Part shown: in pieces, positions 33,101 to 42,143 of the stretch
How the letters are laid out: every line of letters starts with the position of its first letter
Numbering within the stretch: position 1 is the stretch's first letter
Assembly: GCF_000227115.2 (NCBI RefSeq)
Contig: NC_016484.1
Location: forward strand, 1 to 64,000
DNA length: 64,000 nt
DNA from: Naumovozyma dairenensis CBS 421
Taxonomy: Eukaryota; Ascomycota; Saccharomycetes; Saccharomycetales; Saccharomycetaceae
Direction: 5' to 3'
Notes under the pieces: generated by a model
What the model saw: the letters and a program-made list of their open reading frames with translations, nothing else
Told to the model about the DNA's origin: nothing
Databases searched by the model: none
Made by a program: the position numbers and the translations under genes

Positions 33101-34313
33101 ATTTATATTGCGCTAGTAATGTTTCTAATTCTCTAAATTGAGGATGAAGACTATTACCCATTGAGTTATTATCGAAGGATTTCCGATTACTACCCATTGA
33201 TGATTTCGAAGAAACGTTTCTTTTATGTTGATGTAATATAGAAGTGGAAGAAGGAGACGATTCGTTTAATGATGGTATTATTTTTTTCTTGGAGTTTGAA
33301 CGAGTAAGGTTTTCAGAGTGAGGGGATCTTCTCGGTTGTATTATTTTTGATTGTTTGTCCTTCTCTATTTGATATTCTTTTATGAAATTCTCCAAATCTT
33401 TAGCAGCTGTATTTGCAATTTCTGATTTTGTTTTTCTCCAAAACATCATTGCGTCGATTACGGGTTTCGGTTTCTTTTTAGCTATATGACCTAATGACTC
33501 TATAATACTATCAAAATTTGGATCTATCTCTTTTGCTAGATAATTGACAATTAATGGTTCCTTATCTGGGTTATTACTTATTCCCTGTATGCAAAGATTT
33601 AATTTTATTTCTGTAGCTCTAATAAACTTAGTGAAGATAATATGCAAAGCATATTCAGAAGGGTTTTTCCAATCTGTTGCCATTTGTTGTCTTAAATTTA
33701 AAGCATATTTGTCATTTATTGAAATGTTTATTGAATCTGTTGGAGTTGTAGCGTTTTCCTGTGAATTGGACTTCAGAATTGGTGTAGGTGTTGATATTGG
33801 ACCATTTGAAACCTCAAAATTTTGCTGTATTATACTTACATCGGTTAACACTGTCGTTGGTTCTGGAATTGGATCCATCATTGCTTTAGATGGAAATGCA
33901 GGAATAAAAGTATTATTTTGAATATTATTATAAGTATGATTGTCACTAGATATAGTAGCAACGTTAAAGTTCGTGTTATTCATGGGTATTGTTTCTGGAA
34001 TTTCTATTGGAGAAGGGATATCAATAATTGGGACATTTGGATTATTTAATTGAAAATTCTGATTTATTGGAGATTGTTTATCAGAAGGATTTATAAGGTT
34101 ATGATTATCACTCATTTGGGTGCTGTCTAATCCTAATTCTACTGAAGGGACATGAATTTGATTATTAATTGGAAAGGCAAAACTCTTATTATTCGTACTG
34201 GTAGGAGTTTCGGTAACATGATCATGGTTAAAGTCATTCTGCTGCTGTTCCCGCAAACTTTGCGCATCTGATGATGGCTGACGTTGAGGAGGGAAGGTAA
34301 AACCGGAGTTCAT
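27180..34313 (-). CDS. TAO3: Tao3/Pag1, Furry-family RAM scaffold
   Basis: This very large protein of 2377 residues has almost exactly the length of S. cerevisiae Tao3 (2376), the Furry homologue. Tao3 scaffolds the Cbk1-Mob2 kinase in the RAM network and controls polarised growth, daughter-specific Ace2 transcription and cell separation at sites of growth. The first ~180 residues are Asn/Pro/Thr-rich and disordered. An RQQMATDWKNPSEYALHIIFTKF-type segment opens the Furry N-terminal helical repeat region, and HEAT-like helices fill the rest without obvious gaps. The ATG is at 34311-34313. In S. cerevisiae this gene is YIL129C, away from COA1 and UBP7, so it is out of the expected order here. 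Confidence 0.9.
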   Translation of the reverse strand: MNSGFTFPPQRQPSSDAQSLREQQQNDFNHDHVTETPTSTNNKSFAFPINNQIHVPSVELGLDSTQMSDNHNLINPSDKQSPINQNFQLNNPNVPIIDIPSPIEIPETIPMNNTNFNVATISSDNHTYNNIQNNTFIPAFPSKAMMDPIPEPTTVLTDVSIIQQNFEVSNGPISTPTPILKSNSQENATTPTDSINISINDKYALNLRQQMATDWKNPSEYALHIIFTKFIRATEIKLNLCIQGISNNPDKEPLIVNYLAKEIDPNFDSIIESLGHIAKKKPKPVIDAMMFWRKTKSEIANTAAKDLENFIKEYQIEKDKQSKIIQPRRSPHSENLTRSNSKKKIIPSLNESSPSSTSILHQHKRNVSSKSSMGSNRKSFDNNSMGNSLHPQFRELETLLAQYKLNALQAERKSLISIYILCRVLMEIVIQTPGNSDHELNDKLEEIVFTQLKTTNPLSISSSVIKSTNWNSFAELLGYMSEKKFVSVTDRFISDLEKLPKIISPENEPPIHLLILGMRYIKLQNYPLEKFEESADFMKSLSKFFNISENLSIRLAYSEVINQLLLPLAGTLTAEVNHPTWVEAMTTLLHCSAKFLQSEHSKFWAEGFKLTVSILCASPPTLFTNQWISLIQSNSEKIKTKNMTERVFFARGLSRLIWVYLYRCTETLNNTTKTLTSLLPLYLNKKKKQSWLSPNLELINPLCDTLVSVGYLHPNFLIENAIIPLIRQSFNGATLENMNCEKLMLAINSYKGLLMTTERPEFPGIDNRVYELNLNKTLAEKFYQNEALSQNNEEVSSYFYKLFLLLDSVIGSEVWSPENQHKKQQSTPFGSFGLKNFSNDNDSNINKNHNLMLFAIIIETIPCCLSISANIPYKSTIEILARNAVHADHSIATSSQNALKALASKKNPYTLITWFAKYSFDFDEKTQSSYNMSYLSSAEYHKLLTLYVNLLQCWLNEFQSSNSEETKKTTGLDGIQLLQVDSESDASSESEQLEWKNIVTVIEEVEGNGLFFLCAHDSNIRQLAIKILRIISKFDEAMAEKTINISNGHSRSSSSHFVADQGTRLIDVLNNCDVMSLFQPYMTSLSAIEKSRLVRSNSRFKKGLIVTLAESNFGIDSALWQRVFPRLLSLISKSCPITMALCRSIVCIRLVQVHEIVLHIANSSISNTTTNINDEFLRSKKILPETIINQWKSYLIAACTSLTSTSDQRLHIPTKTMQHGRKKSQQIFTVQHQKIKSAKSIFKMVLPLLNSKHIIIRDAIIAGLSSMNINIYKTYIESIDPFLNCWKEDTNTTSNKTRVEMFHVLTILREFLSDPSINQDEWILKKISGFIKRVKAFLEQESVQISYEYQALRNYFPELLKKYYNTIRTHSLLDQLFPFQARTSTFNYLKEWCGYGEYAHVATERYKIMIQKSESNRDKTAVSSGIEFQRTKLEMLALETMVTLCSDPITKKIEDIPNVPIVLSFDSAALLSWIEALFDSNNETVRNLGVEALENLLDKNTNNAKLFKAVSLQCISSHTHPSVSVLYYTTLCKSVLKLDDLILEEGELVSLGLYGIVSDREETRIYAVDLLSAVETKLHNSSYAKVFKERLANSSKTVYKSTAKEISSIFAELLSQDLCLKIFCNLTRMLDLFPFEAKRDLLVLIVPWVNRFTLKSIEELETFMILNNLFYITIELNNVLLAEIEQLWISLGKGNSFQNIHVSLEYILQLSILHGNPIFVQYARDVVLYLSNVPGGIGVMDSLLNNLEPKAMIPDHKKRIVEPDTTDDSFFVANIWESLNYQGKAIMFSKAQLSIIFLVNLLTNPTESIKSKLSSLLHISICLLDHYVPLIQECASKIVCNLIFGLAPTHEKSEEVVELIRNRNLLWSYDNLFKDKKGARSPKSMDSLIRNLIGIFSAIPDFQTEWQKTALKWATTCSVRHVACRSFQVFRSLLTFLDQKMLKDMLHRLSNTISDSNTDIQGFAMQILMTLNAIMAELDPTYLISFPQLFWSIIACLNSIHEQEFIEVLSCITKFISKIDLDSPDTVQCLIATFPSNWEGRFDGLQPIVMTGLRSSNSFEITLKFLDKLNLLKDSQIIANPDSRLLFALISNLPRFLNAMDKKDFSSIQNATDSLISLSNINNQPSLSRLIDSLAKNKFRSKKDFMSQVVSFISRNYFPTYAAQTLVFFLGLLLNKVDWIKIQTLAILKYVFPLVDLTSPEFTGVGADLISPLLRLLLTKFDTQALEVLDCVPNISGSKMDKDVLRISMGNKDVQSSSITSTTLFGLPEESGWSIPMPTMTAATTRHNVHSVFMTCTNATTDDELAEEPIIMDDVVEFHADGDYGLGRIDTIDSVSVAEEKDASLSHMWAELDNLDSFFTKDSPLNITGSIINIDRR

Positions 34314-35965
34314 TAGAGAGTACTATTCTTTTTTGATACTTTATGACCTAAAATGTATTAGGAGTGTAAAGATAGTAAAGTATAATGTATAATCCTCTTT
34401 TTGCCTCTACAGTAAAACAATCTTATGCTAGACAAATAACTGGTTCTTGCTGGAAATGGATAAATGGACGGAAGATATGTAGTAAAAGGGAAATCCTAAG
34501 CAATCAATGTTAAATTGATTTTACGGTATAATTTCTGTGGATTTGGTGGCCCTGATATCTGTATCCTTATGTTTAATTCATTAGTGGTACACAATATCTT
34601 ACTACAAACAAAGCTTCAAATTAAATTCACATTTCCAAAAACAATATTGTGTACTCTATGCCTCCGGAAAATGGCCGTTGATAGTGATACAAAAATCTGT
34701 CTCTCCGATCAGGACAACATGAATATAATGGAAGGCTAGAAGTGGAGGCATAGAAGGTAAAGTGAAAGGGAATTATCAAGTAGTTAGAGGTCATAAATAC
34801 TTTAGTTTACTTAACGCAGGCTTTCTTTGACTAGTGTTAACATTTTAAACATTTTACGCCGCTTAAATCCTAAAAATGGGAAACTTATTCTTTAGATTCA
34901 GATTCTGTTAAAGTTATTTTCCAAAATATAAGAATTAAAAATAAACAAATAATACATAGAAAATATGACGTTTGTCATACAAAATGGAGAGTAGCAGAGT
35001 TGATCATTTGGGCACACATCCCACAGTACTGGACTACAAGATATTAATATTACAGTAATATATTATGTGTGAGTGAATATGTAAGTGGACATTGTAATAA
35101 GATAGAATATTAGAGAGACTCTCCTTGAATAATTAAGTAACACAACGATAAAATACCTAACGACAAAGAGATATAGTGAATAAACCTTACACACTATTAA
35201 ATAATTAGTGGGAAACATTAGGATCATGAACAACATTATAAAAACCAACAACAACACTTTAGATCACTCTGATAACGCTCAAGTAAACGAACAAAGAACC
35301 CCCCGTGGCTCTAGTGTTACAATCAGACCATATTATTTTTTTTACTTAAATTAAATTAGTTTAACAGTTGAAGGTATGATATCAGTTGAACGAGATATTT
35401 TTTATTTAGTATTATATATTTTATCTACTTCGTCTTGGTTAAATGGGTATAAACACATATCATATTTTGTTGAACGTTAATATATTATTCCAAATATTCA
35501 TTGAATAAAATTATACAATTGCAATCTTGAAATGGTTACTGCTTCTCTCATTTGGATTCAACTGAGAAGTTATTTGTGACGTTTTGAAGGAAGGAAGAAG
35601 TGACAGCTGTGGCCCTATTAGCAATAATGAGGTTTAGGAGGTTTTGCCCTAATATAGGTATTCAACCCTGATATTTGACAATATCAAAAATCTTTAAATT
35701 TAGAATAAAAACCAGATTTGATAGTTTGACATTTGAACCATCGAGAACCGTGTCTCGTCAATCCAGTATATCACTGATAATGATATAATATCAGACGCTC
35801 ATACCTTTCTACTGATTATACTTTATATTGAGAAACAGAAAGGAGTGGAAAAACTGTGCAGAAAAACCCTCTACTTTCGTTCTTTAAGGATAAAACACAT
35901 AGACTGTTAATAGTACTGCAAACTTCCACTATATTACTCAGTACTTCAGACACCCATAGCTAACC
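34314..35965. other. 1.65-kb divergent intergenic region
   Basis: Shared upstream region of TAO3 and UBP7. Short ORFs at 34515-34739 and 35063-35257 lack family features and ATG-anchored support. No RNA gene or strong motif was seen. Confidence 0.5.
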
Positions 35966-38900
35966 ATGTCAGTACATGGACCTTCCCCATTTACCCCTGA
36001 ATATTCGAACGAATTATTGCAAAAAGTCCAGAGCATATATCATGATGATATAAAACATTATTATCCTCAATTAAAACTAGAAAAATTATTAGATCTTCTA
36101 GAACATACAGAATATTTGCTAGAGTTATTTTTTACATATAATAAAAATAATACGAATAACAAAGATGTCTTGACTGCTTTTATAGTTGGTTGTTATTACC
36201 TTTTCCTTATAATACCGCAGTCCATTCAATTCCAATCCAAAAATAAATCGTATGGAATATATACAGAATTGAAGAAACTGTACGAAAATGAAACGCATAT
36301 GACAAACGTGTTACTAATGGTTAAAGATGAAATCGAAAATGTATTAGACATGGATGAAAATAATAATGGGTCTGATTTGAATCATAGAATCATTAAAAGA
36401 CAAAGGGCTTATTCAATTTCCATAAATGAATTATCAAACCAGGTAAAATCTTTATCCATATCAAATTCGATTGATCAAGAACATATCAATAATAAAACAG
36501 AGACCAGCTTGACAAATCAACCCCCAAATCATCATCTTTTACCTATAATATTGCATTGTGATGAAGAATTTTCCAACGAAGAAATTAATGCTACAGATTT
36601 TGATCGGGCGTCTCCGTTATGGACTGCTCCTTCTTTAGAACCGAAAGATCAGTTAAAACTAGCATATACTAACAATACTAATACCAAGACCAATACTGAT
36701 AACAATAATGGCCAAAAAGATAGCACAGCGAACGACTTCCCATTTGCACCAATTCAGATGCCATTTGATAATGGATCAGCCCCTGATATACCTCCAAAGA
36801 TACCAATAACGAAAGCAACAACAAATATTATCAATAATTCCGAATCTGAGAACAATGTAAATGAAGGAACGATGCCATTCACGACATCCTCGTTGGAAAA
36901 TATTAACAACATTAATAATATCAATAATTATAAGACAATAGAACAGACAAACCCTGACAGAGCGTCAAATCATCGGAAAGATTCATACCATTCTATCTAT
37001 ATGGTTGATGACGGAAGTGCAGATGGAATAACTCAATATTATGATTCAAATCCCTATATTCATAGTTTGGAAAGATTACAAAAGCAATGCATAATTACTG
37101 CACAAGAATTATTTTCTATTCTTTCAAATCCCATTGAAAAGTCAAAATTATTATTAATTGATTTAAGATTTCCCAAAAGATTTTCTTCAAACCATATAGT
37201 GGCACCAAATTTAATTATGATAGACCCAATGTTATTATGGAATTCTAAAACAAACACGCCCATTTATGATATAACAACGTTAGAAAATCTATTATATGAA
37301 CCCAAAGCTAGAAAACTATTACAAAACAGAACTCAGTTTGAATATATCGTCTTCTACACAGATAATAAAACCTATATGAATACAAATTTCGATTACAGTT
37401 TTACTTTTTTCTATTTATTAGTCACATCAAAGACTAACAAAAATATTAAATCAGCTCCAACTCATTTATTAGGTGGATATGACAAATGGAAAAAAGTGTT
37501 ATATTCGTATTCTGAACAATATAACTTCAATATGGGTGATTACCTTTATAAACCACACCGTCATAGCGGAGATAGTATAAAACATCATGATGACCTAGTA
37601 GATTCTCATATTTTACAACCTCCTTCATGGAAACCGCCAGAATTGCCACTTCGTATGAGAAAGAGGCCACCTCCACCACCACCTGTAGCAATACCAACAC
37701 CACCAGTACCACATTTATTGACCAACTCTACGTTACCCCCAATATCTTCCACAACTGAGCAAAGTCCGGGAATTGTCCTCAAGACTAAGACGATGACAGA
37801 TTTACATTCAACAAAATCCCAACAACATAGAAACCAATATTTAACATCATATCAACATCAAGTGGAATTGGCAAGAGACGATGAAACGAGGAGAAAATAT
37901 CATCAAGAACGTGAATCACTGATGTTAACAAGGTCAAGGAAATTCTCTATACCGACTATTGAGAAAAGCCCCAATTTATACGTTTCATTATCAATTACAG
38001 GTTTAAGAAATTTAGGTAATACATGTTATATCAATAGTATGTTACAATGTTTATTTGCTACACGGTTATTCAGAGATCTATTTATATCATCAAAATTTCA
38101 ATCATTCATTAATGATTCTAAATTCCCAAATACGCCAAAGATATCTAATTCATTTAACCTTTTATTCAAGAAAATGTATTTGAATGGTGGTTGTTCTGTG
38201 GTTCCAACATCTTTCCTGAAGACTTGCAATATCTTAAGACCAGATTTAAGAATACCAGATGATCAACAAGATACTCAAGAGTTTTTGATGATTATATTAG
38301 ATAGATTACACGATGAATTATCAAATCAACAAGAAGTGGTAAATGAATATCCAAATTTATTATTGTATGATGAAAACAATTTAAAAGTTCAAAATAAAGA
38401 ATATAAGCATTGGTTTGATAAGAATGTAATTGGTAATGGATTATCGCCAATTGATCATATATTTTCAGGTCAAATGGAAAATTCTTTACAATGTCAAAGA
38501 TGTGGAAATTCTTCATATAATTATTCGACATTTTACGTGTTGTCATTAGCCATACCCAAACCATCATCAACAACTTTTAGTCGATCTAAGAGGGTTAAAT
38601 TGGAAGAGTGTATTAATATGTTTACCAGTGATGAAGTATTGTCAGGTGAAAATGCATGGGATTGTCCCAAATGTGGTTCATCTGCATCTTCAACAATTTC
38701 TGACTCCGAAAAACTATTGAATGTTACCAGTAGTAAAAAGAAAAACATGTCTTCACATAATGAACATCATAGATACAAATCTAAATTTTTCACTTTACAT
38801 ACTAGATCTCATCGTTCTATATCACCTTTTAGGAAAAAGACTTCACCAGCAGCGGTACCTTCGTCTACTAAGAATGAGCCCTGGAAATCAAAAAAACTAA

Positions 38901-39283
38901 TTACCATCAAGACGTTAAATTTTATTGTTCTACCACCAATATTGGTTATTCATCTTTCTAGATTTTATTATGATTTGACGAAGAAAAATAATACCGTTAT
39001 TACATATCCACTTATATTGAACATTGTTTTGAAAAATAATGAAGTTGCCAAATATAGATTGTATGGTATAGTTAATCATAGTGGGAATTTGATTAGTGGT
39101 CATTATACATCTTTAGTCAACAAGGAGCCTAATCATGACTTGGGTTCGAAAAAGCAAAGATGGTATTATTTTGATGATGAAACCGTGAAAGAAGAACGAA
39201 ACCATGGAGATATGGATAAAGGTATCTTACAAGTTTCAAGTCGCGACGTATATGTTCTGTTTTATGAAAGAATATATGAATAA
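35966..39283 (+). CDS. UBP7: Ubiquitin-specific protease, Ubp7-like
   Basis: The 1105-residue product is a deubiquitinating cysteine protease. A rhodanese-like domain lies at about residues 375-505 (TAQELFSIL to LGGYDKWKK). The short poly-Pro segment RPPPPPPVAIPTPP near 570 may bind SH3 domains. The USP catalytic domain runs from about 679 to the end, with the Cys box GLRNLGNTCYINSMLQC (catalytic C687), a zinc ribbon (C843, C846, C900, C903) and the His box SGHYTSL (H1046), then WYYFDDETV. This layout fits Ubp7/Ubp11 and Doa4/Ubp5. Length and the neighbour GUT2 point to Ubp7 (YIL156W, 1071 residues), which acts in endocytosis and DNA-damage-related pathways. The rhodanese loop lacks a catalytic Cys, as in its relatives. 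Confidence 0.88.
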   Translation: MSVHGPSPFTPEYSNELLQKVQSIYHDDIKHYYPQLKLEKLLDLLEHTEYLLELFFTYNKNNTNNKDVLTAFIVGCYYLFLIIPQSIQFQSKNKSYGIYTELKKLYENETHMTNVLLMVKDEIENVLDMDENNNGSDLNHRIIKRQRAYSISINELSNQVKSLSISNSIDQEHINNKTETSLTNQPPNHHLLPIILHCDEEFSNEEINATDFDRASPLWTAPSLEPKDQLKLAYTNNTNTKTNTDNNNGQKDSTANDFPFAPIQMPFDNGSAPDIPPKIPITKATTNIINNSESENNVNEGTMPFTTSSLENINNINNINNYKTIEQTNPDRASNHRKDSYHSIYMVDDGSADGITQYYDSNPYIHSLERLQKQCIITAQELFSILSNPIEKSKLLLIDLRFPKRFSSNHIVAPNLIMIDPMLLWNSKTNTPIYDITTLENLLYEPKARKLLQNRTQFEYIVFYTDNKTYMNTNFDYSFTFFYLLVTSKTNKNIKSAPTHLLGGYDKWKKVLYSYSEQYNFNMGDYLYKPHRHSGDSIKHHDDLVDSHILQPPSWKPPELPLRMRKRPPPPPPVAIPTPPVPHLLTNSTLPPISSTTEQSPGIVLKTKTMTDLHSTKSQQHRNQYLTSYQHQVELARDDETRRKYHQERESLMLTRSRKFSIPTIEKSPNLYVSLSITGLRNLGNTCYINSMLQCLFATRLFRDLFISSKFQSFINDSKFPNTPKISNSFNLLFKKMYLNGGCSVVPTSFLKTCNILRPDLRIPDDQQDTQEFLMIILDRLHDELSNQQEVVNEYPNLLLYDENNLKVQNKEYKHWFDKNVIGNGLSPIDHIFSGQMENSLQCQRCGNSSYNYSTFYVLSLAIPKPSSTTFSRSKRVKLEECINMFTSDEVLSGENAWDCPKCGSSASSTISDSEKLLNVTSSKKKNMSSHNEHHRYKSKFFTLHTRSHRSISPFRKKTSPAAVPSSTKNEPWKSKKLITIKTLNFIVLPPILVIHLSRFYYDLTKKNNTVITYPLILNIVLKNNEVAKYRLYGIVNHSGNLISGHYTSLVNKEPNHDLGSKKQRWYYFDDETVKEERNHGDMDKGILQVSSRDVYVLFYERIYE

Positions 39284-39392
39284 TTTTATCTGGCACTGGG
39301 TAGTACAAAAGTTTTAAAATACTATTTTTAGATCGAATAGAAACTAATAGTGACTCCATACGTCAAATTAGAATAATATATCTTATATAAAT

Positions 39393-39412
39393 NNNNNNNN
39401 NNNNNNNNNNNN
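39393..39412. other. Assembly gap (20 N)
   Basis: Twenty undetermined bases flanked on both sides by TTATATAA-type sequence. The true length is unknown; it probably reflects an unresolved AT microsatellite. Confidence 0.95.
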
Positions 39413-39434
39413 TTATATAATACATAATTAGTTA

Positions 39435-39460
39435 GTATATATATATATATATATATATAA
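39435..39460. repeat. TA dinucleotide repeat
   Basis: Uninterrupted TA run of about 24-26 bp, close to the assembly gap. Confidence 0.9.
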
Positions 39461-39657
39461 CCTATAGAATATTGAATTAATATTCATTAAAAAAGACTAT
39501 AGTTTTTCAGATATGTTGAAACAGAATATATAAGAAATATCCATCCATTATACAAGGAATATTATTATTTAAAATTAGATTAGTATAATCATATACATCT
39601 GCAATGGAAAAAAAAAAGCACGATCTGACGAATCAACGAAGAAATACAATAGAATAA

Positions 39658-41619
39658 TCAAACACCAAAGGATTCAATGAACAACGTTGCATTTTTGATT
39701 TCTTGTTCCCTTCTCTTAGAATCCCAACCAAATTCGTCTCCCATAACTTTCACAGTTCCTTTCACAGCCAATAATGCTTGATAAGCGTCAAGATATGCGA
39801 ATCTTGTTCTTCTCATTAAGAAATCCAAAGGTGTCCTTGCATACTCATATTTCATTGCATATTTCAATTCGGCGATGGTAATTGGATAACGAAAAGTATT
39901 AAAATCCACATTTCCCAAGATAGGTTTATCTTCTATTCCAGCCAGCTGAACAGGTAACTTATTCATTTCTTCCCTTTCAAATAATTGACAGATGATAGTA
40001 CTTCTTGTACCATAATTTTCAGATAAATATTTGGCCATCATGGAGGACAAATTGAATTTTTGCGATAATAAAGCTACTAAATTTGGATCCCAATTTTCAG
40101 CACCAATTAATTTCAAGTCTTTTGTCTTACAAGGTTTAGCAAAATTTGCAAAATGACCGTATTTAACAACCTCATCGATTGTTTCCTCGGCCATTTCTCT
40201 GTATGTAGTCCATTTCCCACCAGCGATTGTAATTAACCCATTATCAGAAGTGAAAAGAAAATGAGATCTAACGAGACCTTGAGTAGTGCCTAATTTCTGT
40301 GTAGCATCGTCCATGATCAATCTTGGATCTCTCACTAGAGGTCTAATACCGGCCCATGCACTTAGGACATCTTCTCTCCTAACAGGGAATTTAATATAGT
40401 GCTGTAATTCCTTTAATATATCTTGAATATCTGTTTCTTTAGCTACTGGAGTATCAGGGACTTGACTCATGGGGATATCGGTTGTACCAGCAATGACTTT
40501 CCCTTGCCATGGTAAGAAAAACATGACCCTTCCATCGGTAGTTCTTGCATCAAGTAATCCCATTTGTTTAGGACAATAATATGATGGTAAAATGATATGA
40601 ACCCCCGAAGATGGTACAACCATTTTAGGATTACTTACAGCGATTTTAGATGATATGTCATTTGGATCATACATCTTAGGATCAATATTAGCTAGATCTG
40701 GCAATCCCGAGAGGTTTTTATCCATTTGTAAGATAGTATCACTATATGGACCTGTAGCATTTACAATTACCTTTGATTTAACGTTCGATATTTCACCAGT
40801 TTCTTTATCTTGAACAGTAACTCCAATAATTTTGTTAGAGTTTGGATCCTTCAATAATTTCCTAACTTCTACATAGTTTAAAACAGTGGCACCATTTTCA
40901 ATAGCTGTAATAGCAATGGAAGAATTCAATCTTGAATCATTGAATGAACCATCATGATACACTAATGCTGCTTTCAAATTAGCAGCATCCAACATGGGAG
41001 CAATTTCAATGGCATTTTTCCTGGAAATTAAATAAGAGCTTTTCAAATTTTGATCACCAGCAAAGAAATCATAAAACTTACAACCTGCATAGAAATAAGG
41101 TAATTGCCAATAATTGTATACGGGAATCAAAATTGGTAAAATCTTACAAAGATGAGGAGCAGTATTTAAAAGATGAGCCCTTTCATTCAATGCTTCTATG
41201 ACTAAATCCAATTGACTTTTGGAGAATTGAAGAAAAGCTTTTTCCAAATAACGAACCCCACCGTGAGCCATTTTGGTTGATTTAGAAGACGTACCTGATG
41301 CGAAATCATCTCTCTCTACAAGAGCGACGTTAAGTCCTCTTGTAGCTGCATCTAGAGCACAACCTGTGCCCGTAGCACCACCACCGATAATTAAGAGATC
41401 GAACTGATGATCCTTAGTAGTTAATTGATTCCATAATTGGGATCTAGATGGTAAATTAATTTCGACGTCCTCTACTGGAGAGATTAGATAAGGATTGAAA
41501 TCGCTTTGGAAATTATTGAATTTAGTACCTGAATGATATTTTCTTCTGACCACTAACGTACCTGCAGTTATAGCAGTAGCAGCTAAGAAGATGGTTGTCT
41601 TTGGTCTCCGAGCAAACAT
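39658..41619 (-). CDS. GUT2: Mitochondrial glycerol-3-phosphate dehydrogenase
   Basis: The 653-residue FAD enzyme oxidises glycerol-3-phosphate to dihydroxyacetone phosphate at the inner-membrane surface and passes electrons to ubiquinone. It is used in glycerol growth and the glycerol-3-phosphate shuttle. The N-terminus is basic with a hydrophobic stretch (MFARRPKTTIFLAATAITAG), a mitochondrial targeting and anchor region. The FAD dinucleotide fold is at about residues 75-110 (DLLIIGGGATGTGCALDAATRGL), followed by SGTSSKSTKMAHGGVRYLE. Further family segments are FFLPWQGKVIAGTTDIP and AGGKWTTYREMAEE. Length is near S. cerevisiae Gut2 (649). The order UBP7-GUT2 is that of YIL156W-YIL155C. Confidence 0.95.
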   Translation of the reverse strand: MFARRPKTTIFLAATAITAGTLVVRRKYHSGTKFNNFQSDFNPYLISPVEDVEINLPSRSQLWNQLTTKDHQFDLLIIGGGATGTGCALDAATRGLNVALVERDDFASGTSSKSTKMAHGGVRYLEKAFLQFSKSQLDLVIEALNERAHLLNTAPHLCKILPILIPVYNYWQLPYFYAGCKFYDFFAGDQNLKSSYLISRKNAIEIAPMLDAANLKAALVYHDGSFNDSRLNSSIAITAIENGATVLNYVEVRKLLKDPNSNKIIGVTVQDKETGEISNVKSKVIVNATGPYSDTILQMDKNLSGLPDLANIDPKMYDPNDISSKIAVSNPKMVVPSSGVHIILPSYYCPKQMGLLDARTTDGRVMFFLPWQGKVIAGTTDIPMSQVPDTPVAKETDIQDILKELQHYIKFPVRREDVLSAWAGIRPLVRDPRLIMDDATQKLGTTQGLVRSHFLFTSDNGLITIAGGKWTTYREMAEETIDEVVKYGHFANFAKPCKTKDLKLIGAENWDPNLVALLSQKFNLSSMMAKYLSENYGTRSTIICQLFEREEMNKLPVQLAGIEDKPILGNVDFNTFRYPITIAELKYAMKYEYARTPLDFLMRRTRFAYLDAYQALLAVKGTVKVMGDEFGWDSKRREQEIKNATLFIESFGV

Positions 41620-42143
41620 CGTCGTACCTTTTTACTTATTCTTCCGCTCGTTTTTTGTTGTTTGGTATAGAGAAAGTGCAATAACTGCTAAGAGAGTAAC
41701 GAATAAAAGTTCAGTCTATTTTATTCTATTATATTCTTGTATATTCACTTGTGCGGTAATCCTTTAAGTTAAATAAGTTGATGAAATAATATATATAGAC
41801 TAATGTATAATGAAGTTGTTATCGGGGTTTTCATGTTCAGCCCCTCGGAGCACCTTAAAGTGTATATTCTCTCTACTTTTTATATATATTTTGGAGACAC
41901 AAATCATAAGAAAGGGAATATGGAGACGACGAGGAGGGAATGTATCACCAGTGACTGCTGATTATATTATCGTGTAATTGATGTGTATTGGACAAGAGTG
42001 CTGGGTGTTTTTGTGTTAGTTTATTTTGGGTATGGTATGGGTTTGTATGATTACGACGAAGATGACTGTTTAGTATCTTGCGGGACTTATGATGTGATAT
42101 ATATATATATATGTATTTTTATCTACATGCATCAAAAAAGTAC
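41620..42143. other. GUT2 upstream region
   Basis: 524 bp between the GUT2 start and the SLC1 stop, so it holds the GUT2 promoter. A CGGGG and a CCCCTCGG motif near 41822-41850 could bind carbon-source regulators of the Mig1 type, but neither is a full match. An ORF at 41983-42357 begins with a non-ATG codon and overlaps SLC1. Confidence 0.4.

Larger units (their letters stand above)
39284..39657. other. Convergent intergenic with assembly gap and TA repeat
   Basis: 3' flanks of UBP7 and GUT2. It holds a run of 20 N at 39393-39412 and a (TA)n tract at 39435-39460. Confidence 0.85.
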
